From: Mycobacterium seoulense
GTDB lineage: Bacteria > Actinomycetota > Actinomycetes > Mycobacteriales > Mycobacteriaceae
DNA: 64,000 nucleotides
NCBI RefSeq assembly: GCF_010731595.1
Contig: NZ_AP022582.1
Coordinates: 4,836,001 to 4,900,000 of the forward strand
Reading direction: 5' to 3'
Made by a program: the position numbers and the translations under genes. Below are positions 1-8,417 of the stretch, in pieces (position 1 is the stretch's first letter; every line of letters starts with the position of its first letter). The notes below the pieces were generated by a model. The model was given only the letters and a program-made list of their open reading frames with translations. It was not told the DNA's origin and did no database searches.

Positions 1-46
1 GAACGTGCGGCTGGCCGGGCGCTCGGCCGAAGCCCACGCGCCGCGG

Positions 47-883
47 CTAACCGCTGGGGGACTGGCAGATCTTCCACTGGTCGTCGCGGTACTGCAGGTC
101 CAGGCTGCGGGTCGACCGCAGCGACGGGTCGTAGGCCATGAACGTGGTGACGTTGGCCTCGGCGTGCTGGCCGTTGACCACCACCTGGTCGATGCTGGCG
201 ATCACCGGATATTGCTTGGCCGCGGACACCCGCCGGTAGGTCTCGTCCCACGAGTGCTCGTCGTAGTCCGCGTACCCGTCGCGGGTGGTGCCGCAGGTGA
301 TGGTGCGCAGCGTGGTCAGGTCGCCCTTTTGAATCGCGGTGTCGAAGCTTTGGATGGTGGTCCGAACCTGGTCTTCCTGCGACACTTTGGTGTGTTTGCC
401 GCGGGTGAGCAGCACCGTGCCCAGGATCGCGATCGCGGCCAACGCCAGCACGATCAGCACCAGCGCCAGCACCCAGCCCCAGTTGAACTGCCGGGAGGTG
501 CGCAGCTTTCCCCCGAGCCGGGGCGGGATCGATTGCGGCACAGCCGGTTTGCCGGGCGAGCCGAACTGTGCGGTCGGCCCCTCGGGTCCGGGCGGTGAGG
601 CGAAGACCTCGGTGGCGGGCTCGGGGGTGGTCGCGATCACCGCGGTCTCTTTGGCGTCGAAGCCGGGCGCGGTGAAGCGGCGTTCGCGCTGCCCACCGTC
701 CGCGTCCTCCCCGGGATCCCCCTGGCTGCCGCCGGAATCGGGTTTGATCACCACGGTCTCGGTCTCGGAGTCGCTCGGTACCAGCGGAACGCTCGCGGTC
801 GCGTCCTCGCCTGATTGCGCGGCCCATTCGTGCCCAGGCGGATTGGGCGTGCCGCCGCGGTCGGGCTCGGGTGGCTGGGGCAT
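47..883 (-). CDS. Rv0361-like single-pass membrane protein
   Basis: A 278-residue protein. The N-terminal ~130 residues are Pro/Gly/Glu-rich and look disordered. One strong membrane helix (WGWVLALVLIVLALAAIAIL region, about residues 133-157) follows, and then a ~115-residue extracytoplasmic domain resembling the NTF2-like/DUF4878 fold seen in many mycobacterial membrane proteins. The ATG at 883 is preceded by GGAGGA at suitable spacing. The gene diverges from the DUF3151 gene, as Rv0361 does from Rv0360c in M. tuberculosis. No enzymatic motif is visible and the function is unknown. The orthologue call rests on length, layout and neighbours. Confidence 0.8.
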   Translation of the reverse strand: MPQPPEPDRGGTPNPPGHEWAAQSGEDATASVPLVPSDSETETVVIKPDSGGSQGDPGEDADGGQRERRFTAPGFDAKETAVIATTPEPATEVFASPPGPEGPTAQFGSPGKPAVPQSIPPRLGGKLRTSRQFNWGWVLALVLIVLALAAIAILGTVLLTRGKHTKVSQEDQVRTTIQSFDTAIQKGDLTTLRTITCGTTRDGYADYDEHSWDETYRRVSAAKQYPVIASIDQVVVNGQHAEANVTTFMAYDPSLRSTRSLDLQYRDDQWKICQSPSG

Positions 884-1006
884 GAGTACGGCTGTCCTCC
901 GCTATCGGATGGGGTAATTGGAGAGCTTAGCGACCCGCCCCCCTCGATGGGGTGACGGCCGAGGTCCCGCGGTCCGGCGAAACGGGGGAGCTGCAGAATA
1001 GGAGCC

Positions 1007-1420
1007 ATGACGCCGCCGCGAGACCTTCTCGGACCCGACCCGACCCTGCTGCCGGGCGATCCCGACGCCGAGGCGGAACTGCTCGCCGGCGAGCAGCCCG
1101 CGATCGTCGCCGCCACGCACCCGTCGGCGTCGGTGGCCTGGGCGGCGCTGGCCGAGCAGGCGCTGGCCGACGACCAGGCCATCACGGCCTACGCCTACGC
1201 CCGCACCGGCTATCACCGCGGCCTGGACCAGCTGCGGCGCAGCGGCTGGAAGGGCTTTGGCCCGGTGCCCTATTCGCACGAGCCCAACCGCGGATTCCTG
1301 CGCTGCGTGGCGGCCCTGGCGCGCGCCGCCGACACGATCGGCGAGGCCGACGAGTACCTGCGCTGCCTGGACCTGCTCGACGATTGCGACCCGGCGGCGC
1401 GGCCGGCGCTGGGGCTCTAG
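1007..1420 (+). CDS. DUF3151 family protein (Rv0360c-like)
   Basis: A 137-residue soluble protein matching the actinobacterial DUF3151 family in length and in features such as the central YARTGYHRGLDQLRRSGWKG segment. The Ala/Leu-rich helical pattern suggests an all-alpha, TPR-like fold. There is no signal peptide or catalytic motif. It starts at ATG 1007 after AGGAG, and its stop overlaps by 4 nt the stop of the convergent CDF exporter gene. Function is unknown. Confidence 0.85.
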   Translation: MTPPRDLLGPDPTLLPGDPDAEAELLAGEQPAIVAATHPSASVAWAALAEQALADDQAITAYAYARTGYHRGLDQLRRSGWKGFGPVPYSHEPNRGFLRCVAALARAADTIGEADEYLRCLDLLDDCDPAARPALGL

Positions 1421-2313
1421 AAGGTTTCCGAGCACCCCGCGTCGTCCGGCGAGTCGATCTGCACGGTGGCGTGCTGCAGCCCCCGCGCCGACAGCACCGC
1501 GCGGGCGTCCTGCAGCACCCGGGCGGAGTCGCCGGCGCTGCGCAAGTGCGCGGTGCACATGTCCTTGCCGGGCGACAGCGTCCAGACATGCAGGTCGTGC
1601 ACCTCGGTCACGCCGTCGACGGCGCCCAGCGCCGAGCGCAGCTCGTCGACGTCGATGTGTGTCGGCGACGATTCGGACAGGATCCGCAAGGCGTCGCGGG
1701 CCAGCGAGATCGCCCGCGGCAACACCCACAGCGCGACCAGCACGGCGACCACCACGTCGGCGTACGGCCAGCGCGTCGTCACGGTGACGATGCCGGCGAT
1801 CAGCACGCCCAGGCTGCCGACGCTGTCGGCGACCACCTCCATGTAGGCGCCCTTGACCGCCAGGCTCTGCCCGGAGTGCGACCGCAGCAGCAACGCGACC
1901 ACCAGGTTGGCCAGCAGCCCGGCCAGCGCGACGACGATCATGGGCACACCGGGGATCGACGGGGTTTCCCTGAGCCGCTGGATCGCCTCCCAGAGAATGA
2001 AGAGGGCGACCCCCATCAGCAGCCCCGCGTTGGCGACCGCCGTGAAGACCTCGGCCCGATGCCAGCCGTAGGTCCGTGACGGTGACGAGCTGCCCCGCCG
2101 GGCCAGCGTCACCGCGGCCAGTCCCATGAAGACCGCGACGACGTCGGTCAGCATGTGGCCCGCGTCGGCCAGCAGCGCGATCGAGTTGATCAGCAGCGAG
2201 GTGGTCAACTCCACCACGAAAAACGCCGCCAGTATCGCGGCGGCGATGATCATGCGGGGAATCAACCGGGCCCCGTCGGTGTCGGCGGGACTGTGGTTGT
2301 GGCCGGCGCCCAT
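1417..2313 (-). CDS. Cation diffusion facilitator (CDF) metal exporter
   Basis: Proton-coupled exporter of divalent metals (Zn, Co, Ni, Cd or Fe) across the inner membrane. About 298 residues with six membrane segments. The CDF metal-site signatures are visible: ADAGHMLTD in helix II and EVVADSVGS in helix V, giving the HxxxD/DxxxD type site. A cytoplasmic C-terminal domain with DVDELRSALGAVDGVTEVHDLHVW follows. A short His-containing N-terminus (HGMGAGHNH) may bind metal. I chose ATG 2313 because TATATT lies 7 nt upstream, suggesting a leaderless transcript; a TTG at 2322 is the in-frame alternative. A palindromic operator overlaps this promoter. Which metal it exports cannot be told from sequence. 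Confidence 0.9.
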   Translation of the reverse strand: MGAGHNHSPADTDGARLIPRMIIAAAILAAFFVVELTTSLLINSIALLADAGHMLTDVVAVFMGLAAVTLARRGSSSPSRTYGWHRAEVFTAVANAGLLMGVALFILWEAIQRLRETPSIPGVPMIVVALAGLLANLVVALLLRSHSGQSLAVKGAYMEVVADSVGSLGVLIAGIVTVTTRWPYADVVVAVLVALWVLPRAISLARDALRILSESSPTHIDVDELRSALGAVDGVTEVHDLHVWTLSPGKDMCTAHLRSAGDSARVLQDARAVLSARGLQHATVQIDSPDDAGCSETF

Positions 2314-2321
2314 GCCGTGCA

Positions 2322-2345
2322 ATATATGCGGATCCGCGCATATAT
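2322..2345 (-). promoter_or_regulatory. Palindromic operator over the CDF exporter promoter
   Basis: Two perfect 9-bp inverted arms, ATATATGCG (2322-2330) and CGCATATAT (2337-2345), are separated by 6 bp. The element sits between the stop of the site-2 protease gene and the exporter start, and it overlaps a TATATT -10 candidate (2321-2326, minus strand). AT-rich palindromes at metal-exporter promoters are typical ArsR/SmtB-family targets, so metal-released repression is the inferred role. No ArsR-like regulator gene is adjacent. Confidence 0.7.
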
Positions 2346-2353
2346 GGCAAGGG

Positions 2354-3127
2354 TCAGATCCAGCGGCTCCAGAAGCGGGTCAGCAGGTTGCCCGCGGACA
2401 CCAGCCAGGTCGGCACCCCGGAGAACTCGAACAGCCACAGCACCGCCTGGAAGAACCAGTGACTGGCCGGCAACAGCAGGAACAGCACGATGAAGAAGCC
2501 CCACTGCTTGGCCGGGGCCAGCGCGCGCTGCGTCTCCGGGCTCAGGTGTGGTTCCAGGGCGTCGTACCCGTCCAGGCCCGGGATGGGCAGCAGGTTCAGC
2601 ACCACCGCGGTCAGTTGCAGGAAGCCCAGGAACGCCACTCCCGCCCACAGCACCTGATGGAAAGGGTCGTAGAAGAACCGCGTCAGCGTCAGCAGCAGCA
2701 CGGCCAGCACCAGGTTGGCCGCCGGGCCCGCCAGGCTGACCAGGCTGCGCCGGTTCGGCGTCATGAACCAGGTCCGCACGTACACCGCGGCGCCGGGCAG
2801 GCCGATCCCGCCCAGCGCGATGACCACCATCGGCAGCAGGAGCGACAGCGCGGGATGGCTGTAGCGCCGCGGATCCAGCGTCAGGTAGCCGCGCACGGCG
2901 GCGTCGTGGTCGCCGAAGCGCCAGGCGGTCACGGCGTGGCCGAACTCGTGCAGGCAGAGCGACACCAGCCAGCCGGCGATGACGAAGGTGAACACCCCGA
3001 AGTACGCCAGCGGCCGCACGGTGCTGCCGGCCAGCCACGCCAGCACGCCGCCGGCCGCCGTCAGGGCCAACAGGGCCAAAAAGATGGGGCTGGGTCGCAC
3101 CGATTCGCGCCGGGCGGGCAGGTTCAC
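2354..3127 (-). CDS. Site-2 protease-type M50 metalloprotease (Rv0359-like)
   Basis: A 257-residue polytopic membrane protein with the zinc-protease motif HEFGH at residues 60-64 inside a membrane segment. A second site, LLPIPGLDGYDAL, near residue ~190 corresponds to the distal Asp-containing motif of M50 proteases. It lacks PDZ or CBS domains, so it is a minimal S2P like Rv0359. Its substrate is unknown. The GTG start at 3127 lies 9 nt after the Rv0358-like stop, so the two probably form an operon. The downstream CDF gene is 40 nt away but appears to have its own promoter. Confidence 0.9.
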   Translation of the reverse strand: MNLPARRESVRPSPIFLALLALTAAGGVLAWLAGSTVRPLAYFGVFTFVIAGWLVSLCLHEFGHAVTAWRFGDHDAAVRGYLTLDPRRYSHPALSLLLPMVVIALGGIGLPGAAVYVRTWFMTPNRRSLVSLAGPAANLVLAVLLLTLTRFFYDPFHQVLWAGVAFLGFLQLTAVVLNLLPIPGLDGYDALEPHLSPETQRALAPAKQWGFFIVLFLLLPASHWFFQAVLWLFEFSGVPTWLVSAGNLLTRFWSRWI

Positions 3128-3136
3128 CGGTCGAAA

Positions 3137-3781
3137 CTATCGGACGGCCAGCCAGCCTTCGACGTTGCGGTAGAACGTGGACCGGCGCGCCGGGCGCGGC
3201 GCGGGCACGCCGTCGCGGACCACGGTGACGCCGGTGCTGCCCAGCTGCACCGCGCGCCCGGCCACCCAGCGGCGCCGGCCCGGCGACACCCGGGCCCGCA
3301 GGCCCGGCACCGCCAGCGTCGGCTCGATGTCGACGGCGCGGGCGGCGCCGTCGAACAGCACGGCGTCGTCGACGACCGCCTCGCCGTGCAGGCACGGGCC
3401 TTCCGGCGGCACCCAGCCGGCCCGCCCGACGACCACCGACCCGGTTTCGTCGCGGACCAGGGTCACGCGCCGGGCGGTCGCGCTCGCGGCGCGCCGTGCC
3501 GCGCGCCGACCGGCGGGCAGGCCGTAGATCCGGGTCGCGCGCGTGCGGCGGCGCGGCGCGTAGGCCACCTCGACGTCGAGCCGGCCGGCCCGCAGCAGCC
3601 GGGTCAGCACGGTCGCCAGGTCGGCATCGGCGCCGACCACCACCAGCCGCCGGTGCGGCCCGATCGCGGCGTCCACGTCGGTCGCCTCGGTGACGCGGTG
3701 GAGGGGCGAACCGGTCAACGAGCGGGGCGCGCGACGATCACCGAACAGCAACACCGCCAGGACGCGGTCTTCTTTCCTCAC
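3137..3781 (-). CDS. Conserved hypothetical protein (Rv0358-like)
   Basis: A 214-residue soluble, Arg/Val-rich protein with alternating beta-strand-like segments (RRLVVVGADADLATVLTRLLRAGRLDVEVAY, then two short beta-rich repeats). I recognise it only as the Rv0358-type protein, by length (about 215 residues) and its place before the S2P gene. The N-terminal half suggests a small Rossmann-like fold. It starts at GTG 3781; a nearby ATG at 3788 is out of frame. Function is unknown. Confidence 0.75.
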   Translation of the reverse strand: MRKEDRVLAVLLFGDRRAPRSLTGSPLHRVTEATDVDAAIGPHRRLVVVGADADLATVLTRLLRAGRLDVEVAYAPRRRTRATRIYGLPAGRRAARRAASATARRVTLVRDETGSVVVGRAGWVPPEGPCLHGEAVVDDAVLFDGAARAVDIEPTLAVPGLRARVSPGRRRWVAGRAVQLGSTGVTVVRDGVPAPRPARRSTFYRNVEGWLAVR

Positions 3782-3975
3782 CAGTCATCCAATCAAGCCG
3801 GACCAATAGCTCTGTCGTCCAACGTCTCTCGTCTGCTCGTCGGCCAGACCGTTTGGGCGCGGGATGATCTCGTCATAACGACACAGTCACAACATGGTGT
3901 CGGACTGCGAAAGTTGTTGCGCCAGCGCATGCTAACAACCGGATACTTTACTCCTGCCACGGGGTCAACGAATGG

Positions 3976-4989
3976 GTGGCCAAGAGAACGGAGTTCTGCC
4001 ATTCGCGGACTGACCGCCGTCTTCCCAACCGCGCGAACCGCACCGCCCGCTTCCGGTACCGGCCCCACGCGCGTCCATTGCTGACGAAGCAACTCCGCCG
4101 TGTTGGCGCCGTGGCGGTTTCGGCCGTCCTGCTGTGCGTCGGGCCGGCGACGGCCTCGGCCGACGAATCGATCGTCATCGACTTGGTGCGGCATGGCCAG
4201 TCGGAGGCCAATGCGGCGCGCGTGATCGACACGTCGGTGCCCGGAACGGTACTCACGGCACTCGGCCAGGAACAGGCGCAGAACGTCGGCAACGTTCTCG
4301 CCGCGCAGGGCCCGCTCGCCGGGATCTTCGCGTCGCAGTTGATCAGGACGCAGCAGACCGCGGCGCCGTTGGCGGCCACGTTGGGGATGAACGTTCAGGC
4401 ACTGCCCGGGCTCAACGAGATCGACGCCGGCGTTTTCAACGGGCTGCCGCAGTTCAGCCTCGCGGGCCTGGCGTACCTGCTGGGCCCGGTGGCGTGGCTG
4501 CTTGGGCTCCGCATCGTGCCGATGCTGGCTCCGGGCTCCGCCGACGCCAACGGGTTCGAATTCCACAAACGCTTCAACGGCGCGCTGCAAACGATGTACG
4601 GCAACACGGTGACCGACGCGGGTCGCTTCAACGACTCCCTGCAAATGATGTACGGCAACGCCATGGCCAACCCGGTCCGGACCGCGGGCGGCAAGATCAC
4701 CGAGGTGGCGTTCTCCAGCGAATTCGCCATCGGCGTCGGGACCATGATGAGCGTCAAAAACCCCGATCCGCTGCTCCTGCTCTTCGACCCGCTGCCCAAC
4801 ACCGGCATCGTCGTGATCCAGGGCAACCCGCACGACGGCTGGAGACTGGTCAGTTGGAACGGGAAGCCGGTGTGGCCTGGCTGGGCGGCCAAGAGGACCG
4901 CTCGCGACCCCAAGCAGCCCCTGTGCCTGATGCTGGACGCTCCGACCGCCGGCGGTGTATGTGCGGCTCAGCCGCCCTCGACGCCGTGA
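3976..4989 (+). CDS. Secreted histidine-phosphatase-superfamily protein, probably inactive
   Basis: The phosphoglycerate mutase-like fold is shown by LVRHGQSEAN (H73 counted from GTG 3976) and the C-terminal LPNTGIVVIQG..GWRLVSWNG strands. A signal peptide (LRRVGAVAVSAVLLCVGPATASA, about residues 41-62) predicts export. Two oddities stand out. Residues ~199-216 and ~217-234 are a tandem duplication (KRFNGALQTMYGN / GRFNDSLQMMYGN, 54-bp period). The strand that should carry the second catalytic His (usually FSH) reads FSSE at residues 246-249. The long Arg-rich N-terminus makes the start doubtful; TTG 4078, just before the signal peptide, is an alternative. It may be a pseudo-phosphatase or a binding protein. 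Confidence 0.8.
   Translation: MAKRTEFCHSRTDRRLPNRANRTARFRYRPHARPLLTKQLRRVGAVAVSAVLLCVGPATASADESIVIDLVRHGQSEANAARVIDTSVPGTVLTALGQEQAQNVGNVLAAQGPLAGIFASQLIRTQQTAAPLAATLGMNVQALPGLNEIDAGVFNGLPQFSLAGLAYLLGPVAWLLGLRIVPMLAPGSADANGFEFHKRFNGALQTMYGNTVTDAGRFNDSLQMMYGNAMANPVRTAGGKITEVAFSSEFAIGVGTMMSVKNPDPLLLLFDPLPNTGIVVIQGNPHDGWRLVSWNGKPVWPGWAAKRTARDPKQPLCLMLDAPTAGGVCAAQPPSTP
4570..4677 (+). repeat. Two-copy 54-bp in-frame tandem duplication inside the phosphatase gene
   Basis: Copies begin at 4570 and 4624, each opening with CGCTTCAACG and containing ATGTACGGCAACG/A about 20 bp later. The period of 54 bp preserves the reading frame and duplicates 18 residues. The copies have diverged at several positions, so the duplication is not very recent. 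Confidence 0.8.
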
Positions 4990-5058
4990 GCCGGGCCCGT
5001 CCGGGACACGCGTCGGGGTCAAACGGCCCTTGACGAGGGTGCGTCGCTGGCCGACGTT

Positions 5059-5226
5059 TAGGATCGCCACGTGAGCGCGGCAAGCAACGATGCCTCCAGC
5101 TACGCGCAAGGCCCCGGAGTGGTCAACCGAGGCGCTGGTGCGGGTCGGCAGCTCGAGCCACCGGGTGATGCCGCAAAACGTTGCAGCGCTGCAAGATACG
5201 GCGCTTTGCCAGTCGAACCACAGTAA
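5059..5226 (+). other. purA leader region with promoter and possible leaderless small ORF
   Basis: A TAGGAT -10 candidate (5059-5064) lies six bases before GTG 5071, which opens a 51-codon ORF ending in TAA at 5224-5226, 16 nt before purA. The layout matches leaderless promoters elsewhere in the window. Third-position GC of this ORF (about 60%) is well below that of neighbouring genes, so coding is uncertain. The promoter may simply drive purA with a ~170-nt leader. Nothing else was recognised between 4990 and 5242. Confidence 0.35.
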
Positions 5227-5242
5227 GCAGGCGGGAGCAGTC

Positions 5243-6541
5243 ATGCCGGCAATCGTCCTCATCGGCGCCCAATGGGGCGACGAGGGCAAAGGTAAGGCCA
5301 CTGACCTGCTCGGTGGGCGCGTGCAGTGGGTGGTGCGCTACCAGGGGGGCAACAACGCCGGGCACACCGTCGTCCTGCCCACCGGCGAGAACTTCGCCCT
5401 GCACCTGATCCCCTCGGGCGTGCTGACCCCCGGCGTCACCAACGTCATCGGCAACGGCGTGGTGGTCGACCCCGGCGTGCTGCTCGACGAGCTCAAAGGC
5501 CTCGAAGACCGCGGCGTGGACACCACCAAGCTGCTGATCTCCGCCGACGCGCACCTGCTGTTGCCCTACCACGTCGCCATCGACAAGGTCACCGAGCGCT
5601 ACATGGGCAACAAGAAGATCGGCACCACCGGCCGCGGCATCGGGCCGTGCTACCAGGACAAGATCGCCCGCCAGGGAATCCGGGTCGCCGACGTGCTCGA
5701 CCCCGAACAATTGACCCACAAGGTCGAGGCCGCCCTCGAACTCAAGAACCAGATCCTGGTCAAGATCTACAACCGCAAGGCACTGGACCCGCACCAGGTC
5801 GTCGACGCCCTCCTGGAACAAGCCGCGGGGTTCCGTCACCGCATCCGCGACACCCGGCTGCTGCTCAACGCCGCGCTCGAGACCGGCGAGACCGTGCTCC
5901 TGGAGGGCTCCCAGGGCACCCTGCTCGACGTCGACCACGGCACGTATCCCTATGTGACGTCGTCGAATCCGACCGCCGGCGGCGCGGCGGTCGGGTCCGG
6001 CATCGGCCCCACCCGCATCACCACCGTGCTCGGGATCCTCAAGGCCTACACCACCCGGGTGGGCTCCGGCCCGTTCCCCACCGAGCTGTTCGACGAGAAC
6101 GGCGAATACCTGTCCAAGACCGGCGGCGAATACGGCGTCACCACCGGGCGGCGGCGCCGCTGCGGCTGGTTCGACGCCGTCATCGCCCGCTACGCCACCC
6201 GCGTCAACGGCATCACCGACTTCTTCCTGACCAAGCTCGACGTGCTCTCCAGCCTGGAAACGGTCCCGATCTGCGTCGGTTATCGCATCGACGGCGAGCG
6301 CACGACCGACATGCCGATGACGCAAACCGACCTCGCCCGCGCCGAACCGATCTACGAGGAATTGCCGGGCTGGTGGGAGGACATCTCGGACGCGCGCGAA
6401 TTCGACGACCTGCCCGCCAAGGCGCGTGACTACGTGTTGCGGCTGGAAGAGCTTGCCGGGGCGCATGTTTCGTGCATCGGCGTCGGTCCGGGACGGGAAC
6501 AGACGATCGTGCGCCGCGACGTCCTGGCGGCCCGCCCGTGA
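5243..6541 (+). CDS. purA: Adenylosuccinate synthetase
   Basis: Converts IMP, GTP and aspartate to adenylosuccinate, the committed step to AMP. 432 residues, the usual length. The N-terminal P-loop/catalytic region [20 protein letters not shown], the GNNAGHTVV segment, the [13 protein letters not shown] loop, the [21 protein letters not shown] region and the C-terminal [10 protein letters not shown] are all present. The start is ATG 5243, after GGGAG; longer upstream reading has no family support. It overlaps the following thioesterase gene by 4 nt (GTGA). Confidence 0.98.
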   Translation: MPAIVLIGAQWGDEGKGKATDLLGGRVQWVVRYQGGNNAGHTVVLPTGENFALHLIPSGVLTPGVTNVIGNGVVVDPGVLLDELKGLEDRGVDTTKLLISADAHLLLPYHVAIDKVTERYMGNKKIGTTGRGIGPCYQDKIARQGIRVADVLDPEQLTHKVEAALELKNQILVKIYNRKALDPHQVVDALLEQAAGFRHRIRDTRLLLNAALETGETVLLEGSQGTLLDVDHGTYPYVTSSNPTAGGAAVGSGIGPTRITTVLGILKAYTTRVGSGPFPTELFDENGEYLSKTGGEYGVTTGRRRRCGWFDAVIARYATRVNGITDFFLTKLDVLSSLETVPICVGYRIDGERTTDMPMTQTDLARAEPIYEELPGWWEDISDAREFDDLPAKARDYVLRLEELAGAHVSCIGVGPGREQTIVRRDVLAARP

Positions 6542-7176
6542 CGGAGCCGGACGCACGCGAACTCGACCCCGAATACGAACACCACGGCGGCTTCCCCGAA
6601 TACGGCCCGGCCAGCCCGGGCCCGGGGTTCGGCCGGTTCGTCGCGGCCATGCGCGCCCTGCAGGACCTTGCCGTGTCCGCCGACCCCGGCGACGACGTGT
6701 GGGACGACGCGGCAGACCGGGCCGCGGACCTGGTGCAGCTGCTCGCGCCGTTCCAGGCCGAGGAGGGCAAGGCGCCGGCCGGGCGGACGCCCGATCTGCC
6801 CGGCATGGGCAGCCTGCTGCTGCCGCCGTGGACGCTGACGCGCTACGCGCCGGACGGCGTCGAGATGACCGGGTACTTCAGCCGGTTTCACGTCGGCGGA
6901 AACCACGCCGTGCACGGGGGCGTGCTGCCGCTGCTGTTCGACCACATGTTCGGCATGGTGTCGCACGCCGCGGGGCGGCCGATCAGCCGGACGGCGTTCC
7001 TGCACGTCGACTACCGCAAGGTCACCCCGATCGACGCGCCGCTGGTGGTGCGCGGCCGCGTCACGCGCACCGAGGGCCGCAAGGCGTTCGTGGCCGCGGA
7101 ACTGCTCGACGGCGGGCACGCGGTGCTGGCCGAGGCCAACGGGCTGATGGTGCGGCTGCTTCCCGGCCAGCCCTGA
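6538..7176 (+). CDS. PaaI/hotdog-fold thioesterase-like protein (Rv0356c-like)
   Basis: 212 residues. The C-terminal ~130 residues carry the hotdog pattern [29 protein letters not shown], in which HGG..L.D resembles the acyl-CoA thioesterase active-site helix. A ~60-residue helical N-terminal extension precedes it. The GTG start at 6538 overlaps the purA stop, implying translational coupling, as in the Rv0357c-Rv0356c pair. The substrate is presumably an acyl thioester; this is inferred from family only. Confidence 0.85.
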   Translation: MTEPDARELDPEYEHHGGFPEYGPASPGPGFGRFVAAMRALQDLAVSADPGDDVWDDAADRAADLVQLLAPFQAEEGKAPAGRTPDLPGMGSLLLPPWTLTRYAPDGVEMTGYFSRFHVGGNHAVHGGVLPLLFDHMFGMVSHAAGRPISRTAFLHVDYRKVTPIDAPLVVRGRVTRTEGRKAFVAAELLDGGHAVLAEANGLMVRLLPGQP

Positions 7177-7193
7177 GGTCCCCGCAACGCACC

Positions 7194-7208
7194 TATCCTG
7201 AAGCGGTG
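7194..7208 (+). promoter_or_regulatory. Candidate leaderless promoter of purT
   Basis: TATCCT at 7194-7199, then six bases (GAAGCG), then the GTG start codon at 7206. This is the -10-to-initiation spacing expected if transcription starts on the first base of the start codon. No Shine-Dalgarno is needed or seen. Confidence 0.55.
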
Positions 7209-8417
7209 ACTGACGGCCCGACCGAAGGACAAGACGACAGGACCACCGCGCTCGCCGTGCCCCCGCACGCGCCGGCGGACGAAGCCGACGCCCGGCCGCG
7301 GGTGGTGGTGCTGGGCTCCGGAGAGCTCAGCCGCGAACTGGCGATCGCCCTGGGGCGCCTCGGTGCGCGGGTCATCGCGGTCGGTGAGCGCGCGGACGGG
7401 GTGGCCGATCAGTCGCTGGTGGTCCCGATGACCGACGCCGAGGAGCTGACGAAGGCGGTGCGGGGGCTGCACCCGGACGTCGTCGTGACCGCCACCGACG
7501 CCGTCGCGCCCCGGGCGCTCGAGGGACTCGAGGACGGAAACGCCCAGCTGGTGCCCAGCGCTCGCGCCGTGCGGCTCGCCGCCGACCGGGAGGGCCTGCG
7601 CCGGCTGGCCGCCGACGAGCTGGGGCTGCCCACGGCGCCGTTCTGGTTCGTCGGCTCCATCGGCGAACTCGAGGCGGTCGGCGCCCACGCCGGTTACCCG
7701 TTGCTGGTGAAGCCCGTGCTCGCGGCCGCCGGGTGGGGGCAGTCGGTGGCCTCGGGGCCCGACGACATCGGGCCGGCCTGGCAGCGCGCGACGGGAGGCC
7801 AGGGGGACCAGCACCGCGTGCTGGCCGAAACCGTGGTGGAGGTCGAGGTTTACGTCACCCTGCTGGCCGTCCGCAGCGACGGCGCCGGTGGGCCGGCGAT
7901 CGAATTCTGCTCGCCCATCGGCCATCGCGGTGGCCACGCCGACGCGCTGGAATCGTGGCAACCCCAGCAGATGAGCGCGGCGGCGATGGATGCCGCCAAA
8001 TCGATTGCGGCGCGGATCGTCAACGCGCTCGGCGGGCGCGGCGTCTTCGGTGTCGAGTTGATGATCAACGGCGACGAGGTGTACTTCGCCGACGTCACGC
8101 CCTTCCCCGCCGACAGCGCCTGGGCGACGGTGCGCAGCCAGCGGCTCTCGGCGTTCGAGCTGCAGGCCCGCACCAGTCTGGGCCTGCCGGTGGACACCAT
8201 GATGATTTCCCCGGGCGCGGCCCACCGGGTGGAGCGCGCCGACGCGCCGGCCGCCGCGCTCAGCCGGGCGCTGAGCGTTCCGGAGAGCGACCTTCGCCCC
8301 GTCGGGCGGGGCTTCCAGGCGTTGGCGACGGCGCCGGAGGTGGCGGCGGCGCGCGACCGCGCCCGTGAGGTGGCCAGCCGGCTGACCCGACAACCTCGTT
8401 ACGATTCGAGGTCATGA
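7206..8417 (+). CDS. purT: Formate-dependent GAR transformylase 2
   Basis: ATP-grasp enzyme that makes formyl-GAR from GAR, formate and ATP, a folate-independent bypass of PurN in purine synthesis. 403 residues. Visible features are the N-terminal VVVLGSGELSRELAIALGRLGARVIAVGE pre-ATP-grasp Rossmann segment, the VKPVLAAAGWGQSVAS ATP-binding loop, and GVFGVELMINGDEVYFADVTPFPADS with the metal-binding Glu. GTG 7206 follows a leaderless-type promoter. It overlaps the rhodanese gene by 4 nt, so purT-rhodanese-metZ form one operon as in Rv0389-Rv0391. Confidence 0.96.
   Translation: MTDGPTEGQDDRTTALAVPPHAPADEADARPRVVVLGSGELSRELAIALGRLGARVIAVGERADGVADQSLVVPMTDAEELTKAVRGLHPDVVVTATDAVAPRALEGLEDGNAQLVPSARAVRLAADREGLRRLAADELGLPTAPFWFVGSIGELEAVGAHAGYPLLVKPVLAAAGWGQSVASGPDDIGPAWQRATGGQGDQHRVLAETVVEVEVYVTLLAVRSDGAGGPAIEFCSPIGHRGGHADALESWQPQQMSAAAMDAAKSIAARIVNALGGRGVFGVELMINGDEVYFADVTPFPADSAWATVRSQRLSAFELQARTSLGLPVDTMMISPGAAHRVERADAPAAALSRALSVPESDLRPVGRGFQALATAPEVAAARDRAREVASRLTRQPRYDSRS

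Noticed and set aside
3912..3938. GTTGTT...AACAAC inverted repeat upstream of the phosphatase-like gene
   Set aside because: Only 6-bp arms with a 15-bp spacer; easily expected by chance.
2126..4084. 652-codon plus-strand ORF
   Set aside because: It runs antisense to the clear S2P and Rv0358-like genes, with Gln/Arg/His-rich low-complexity translation typical of the complement of GC-rich genes.
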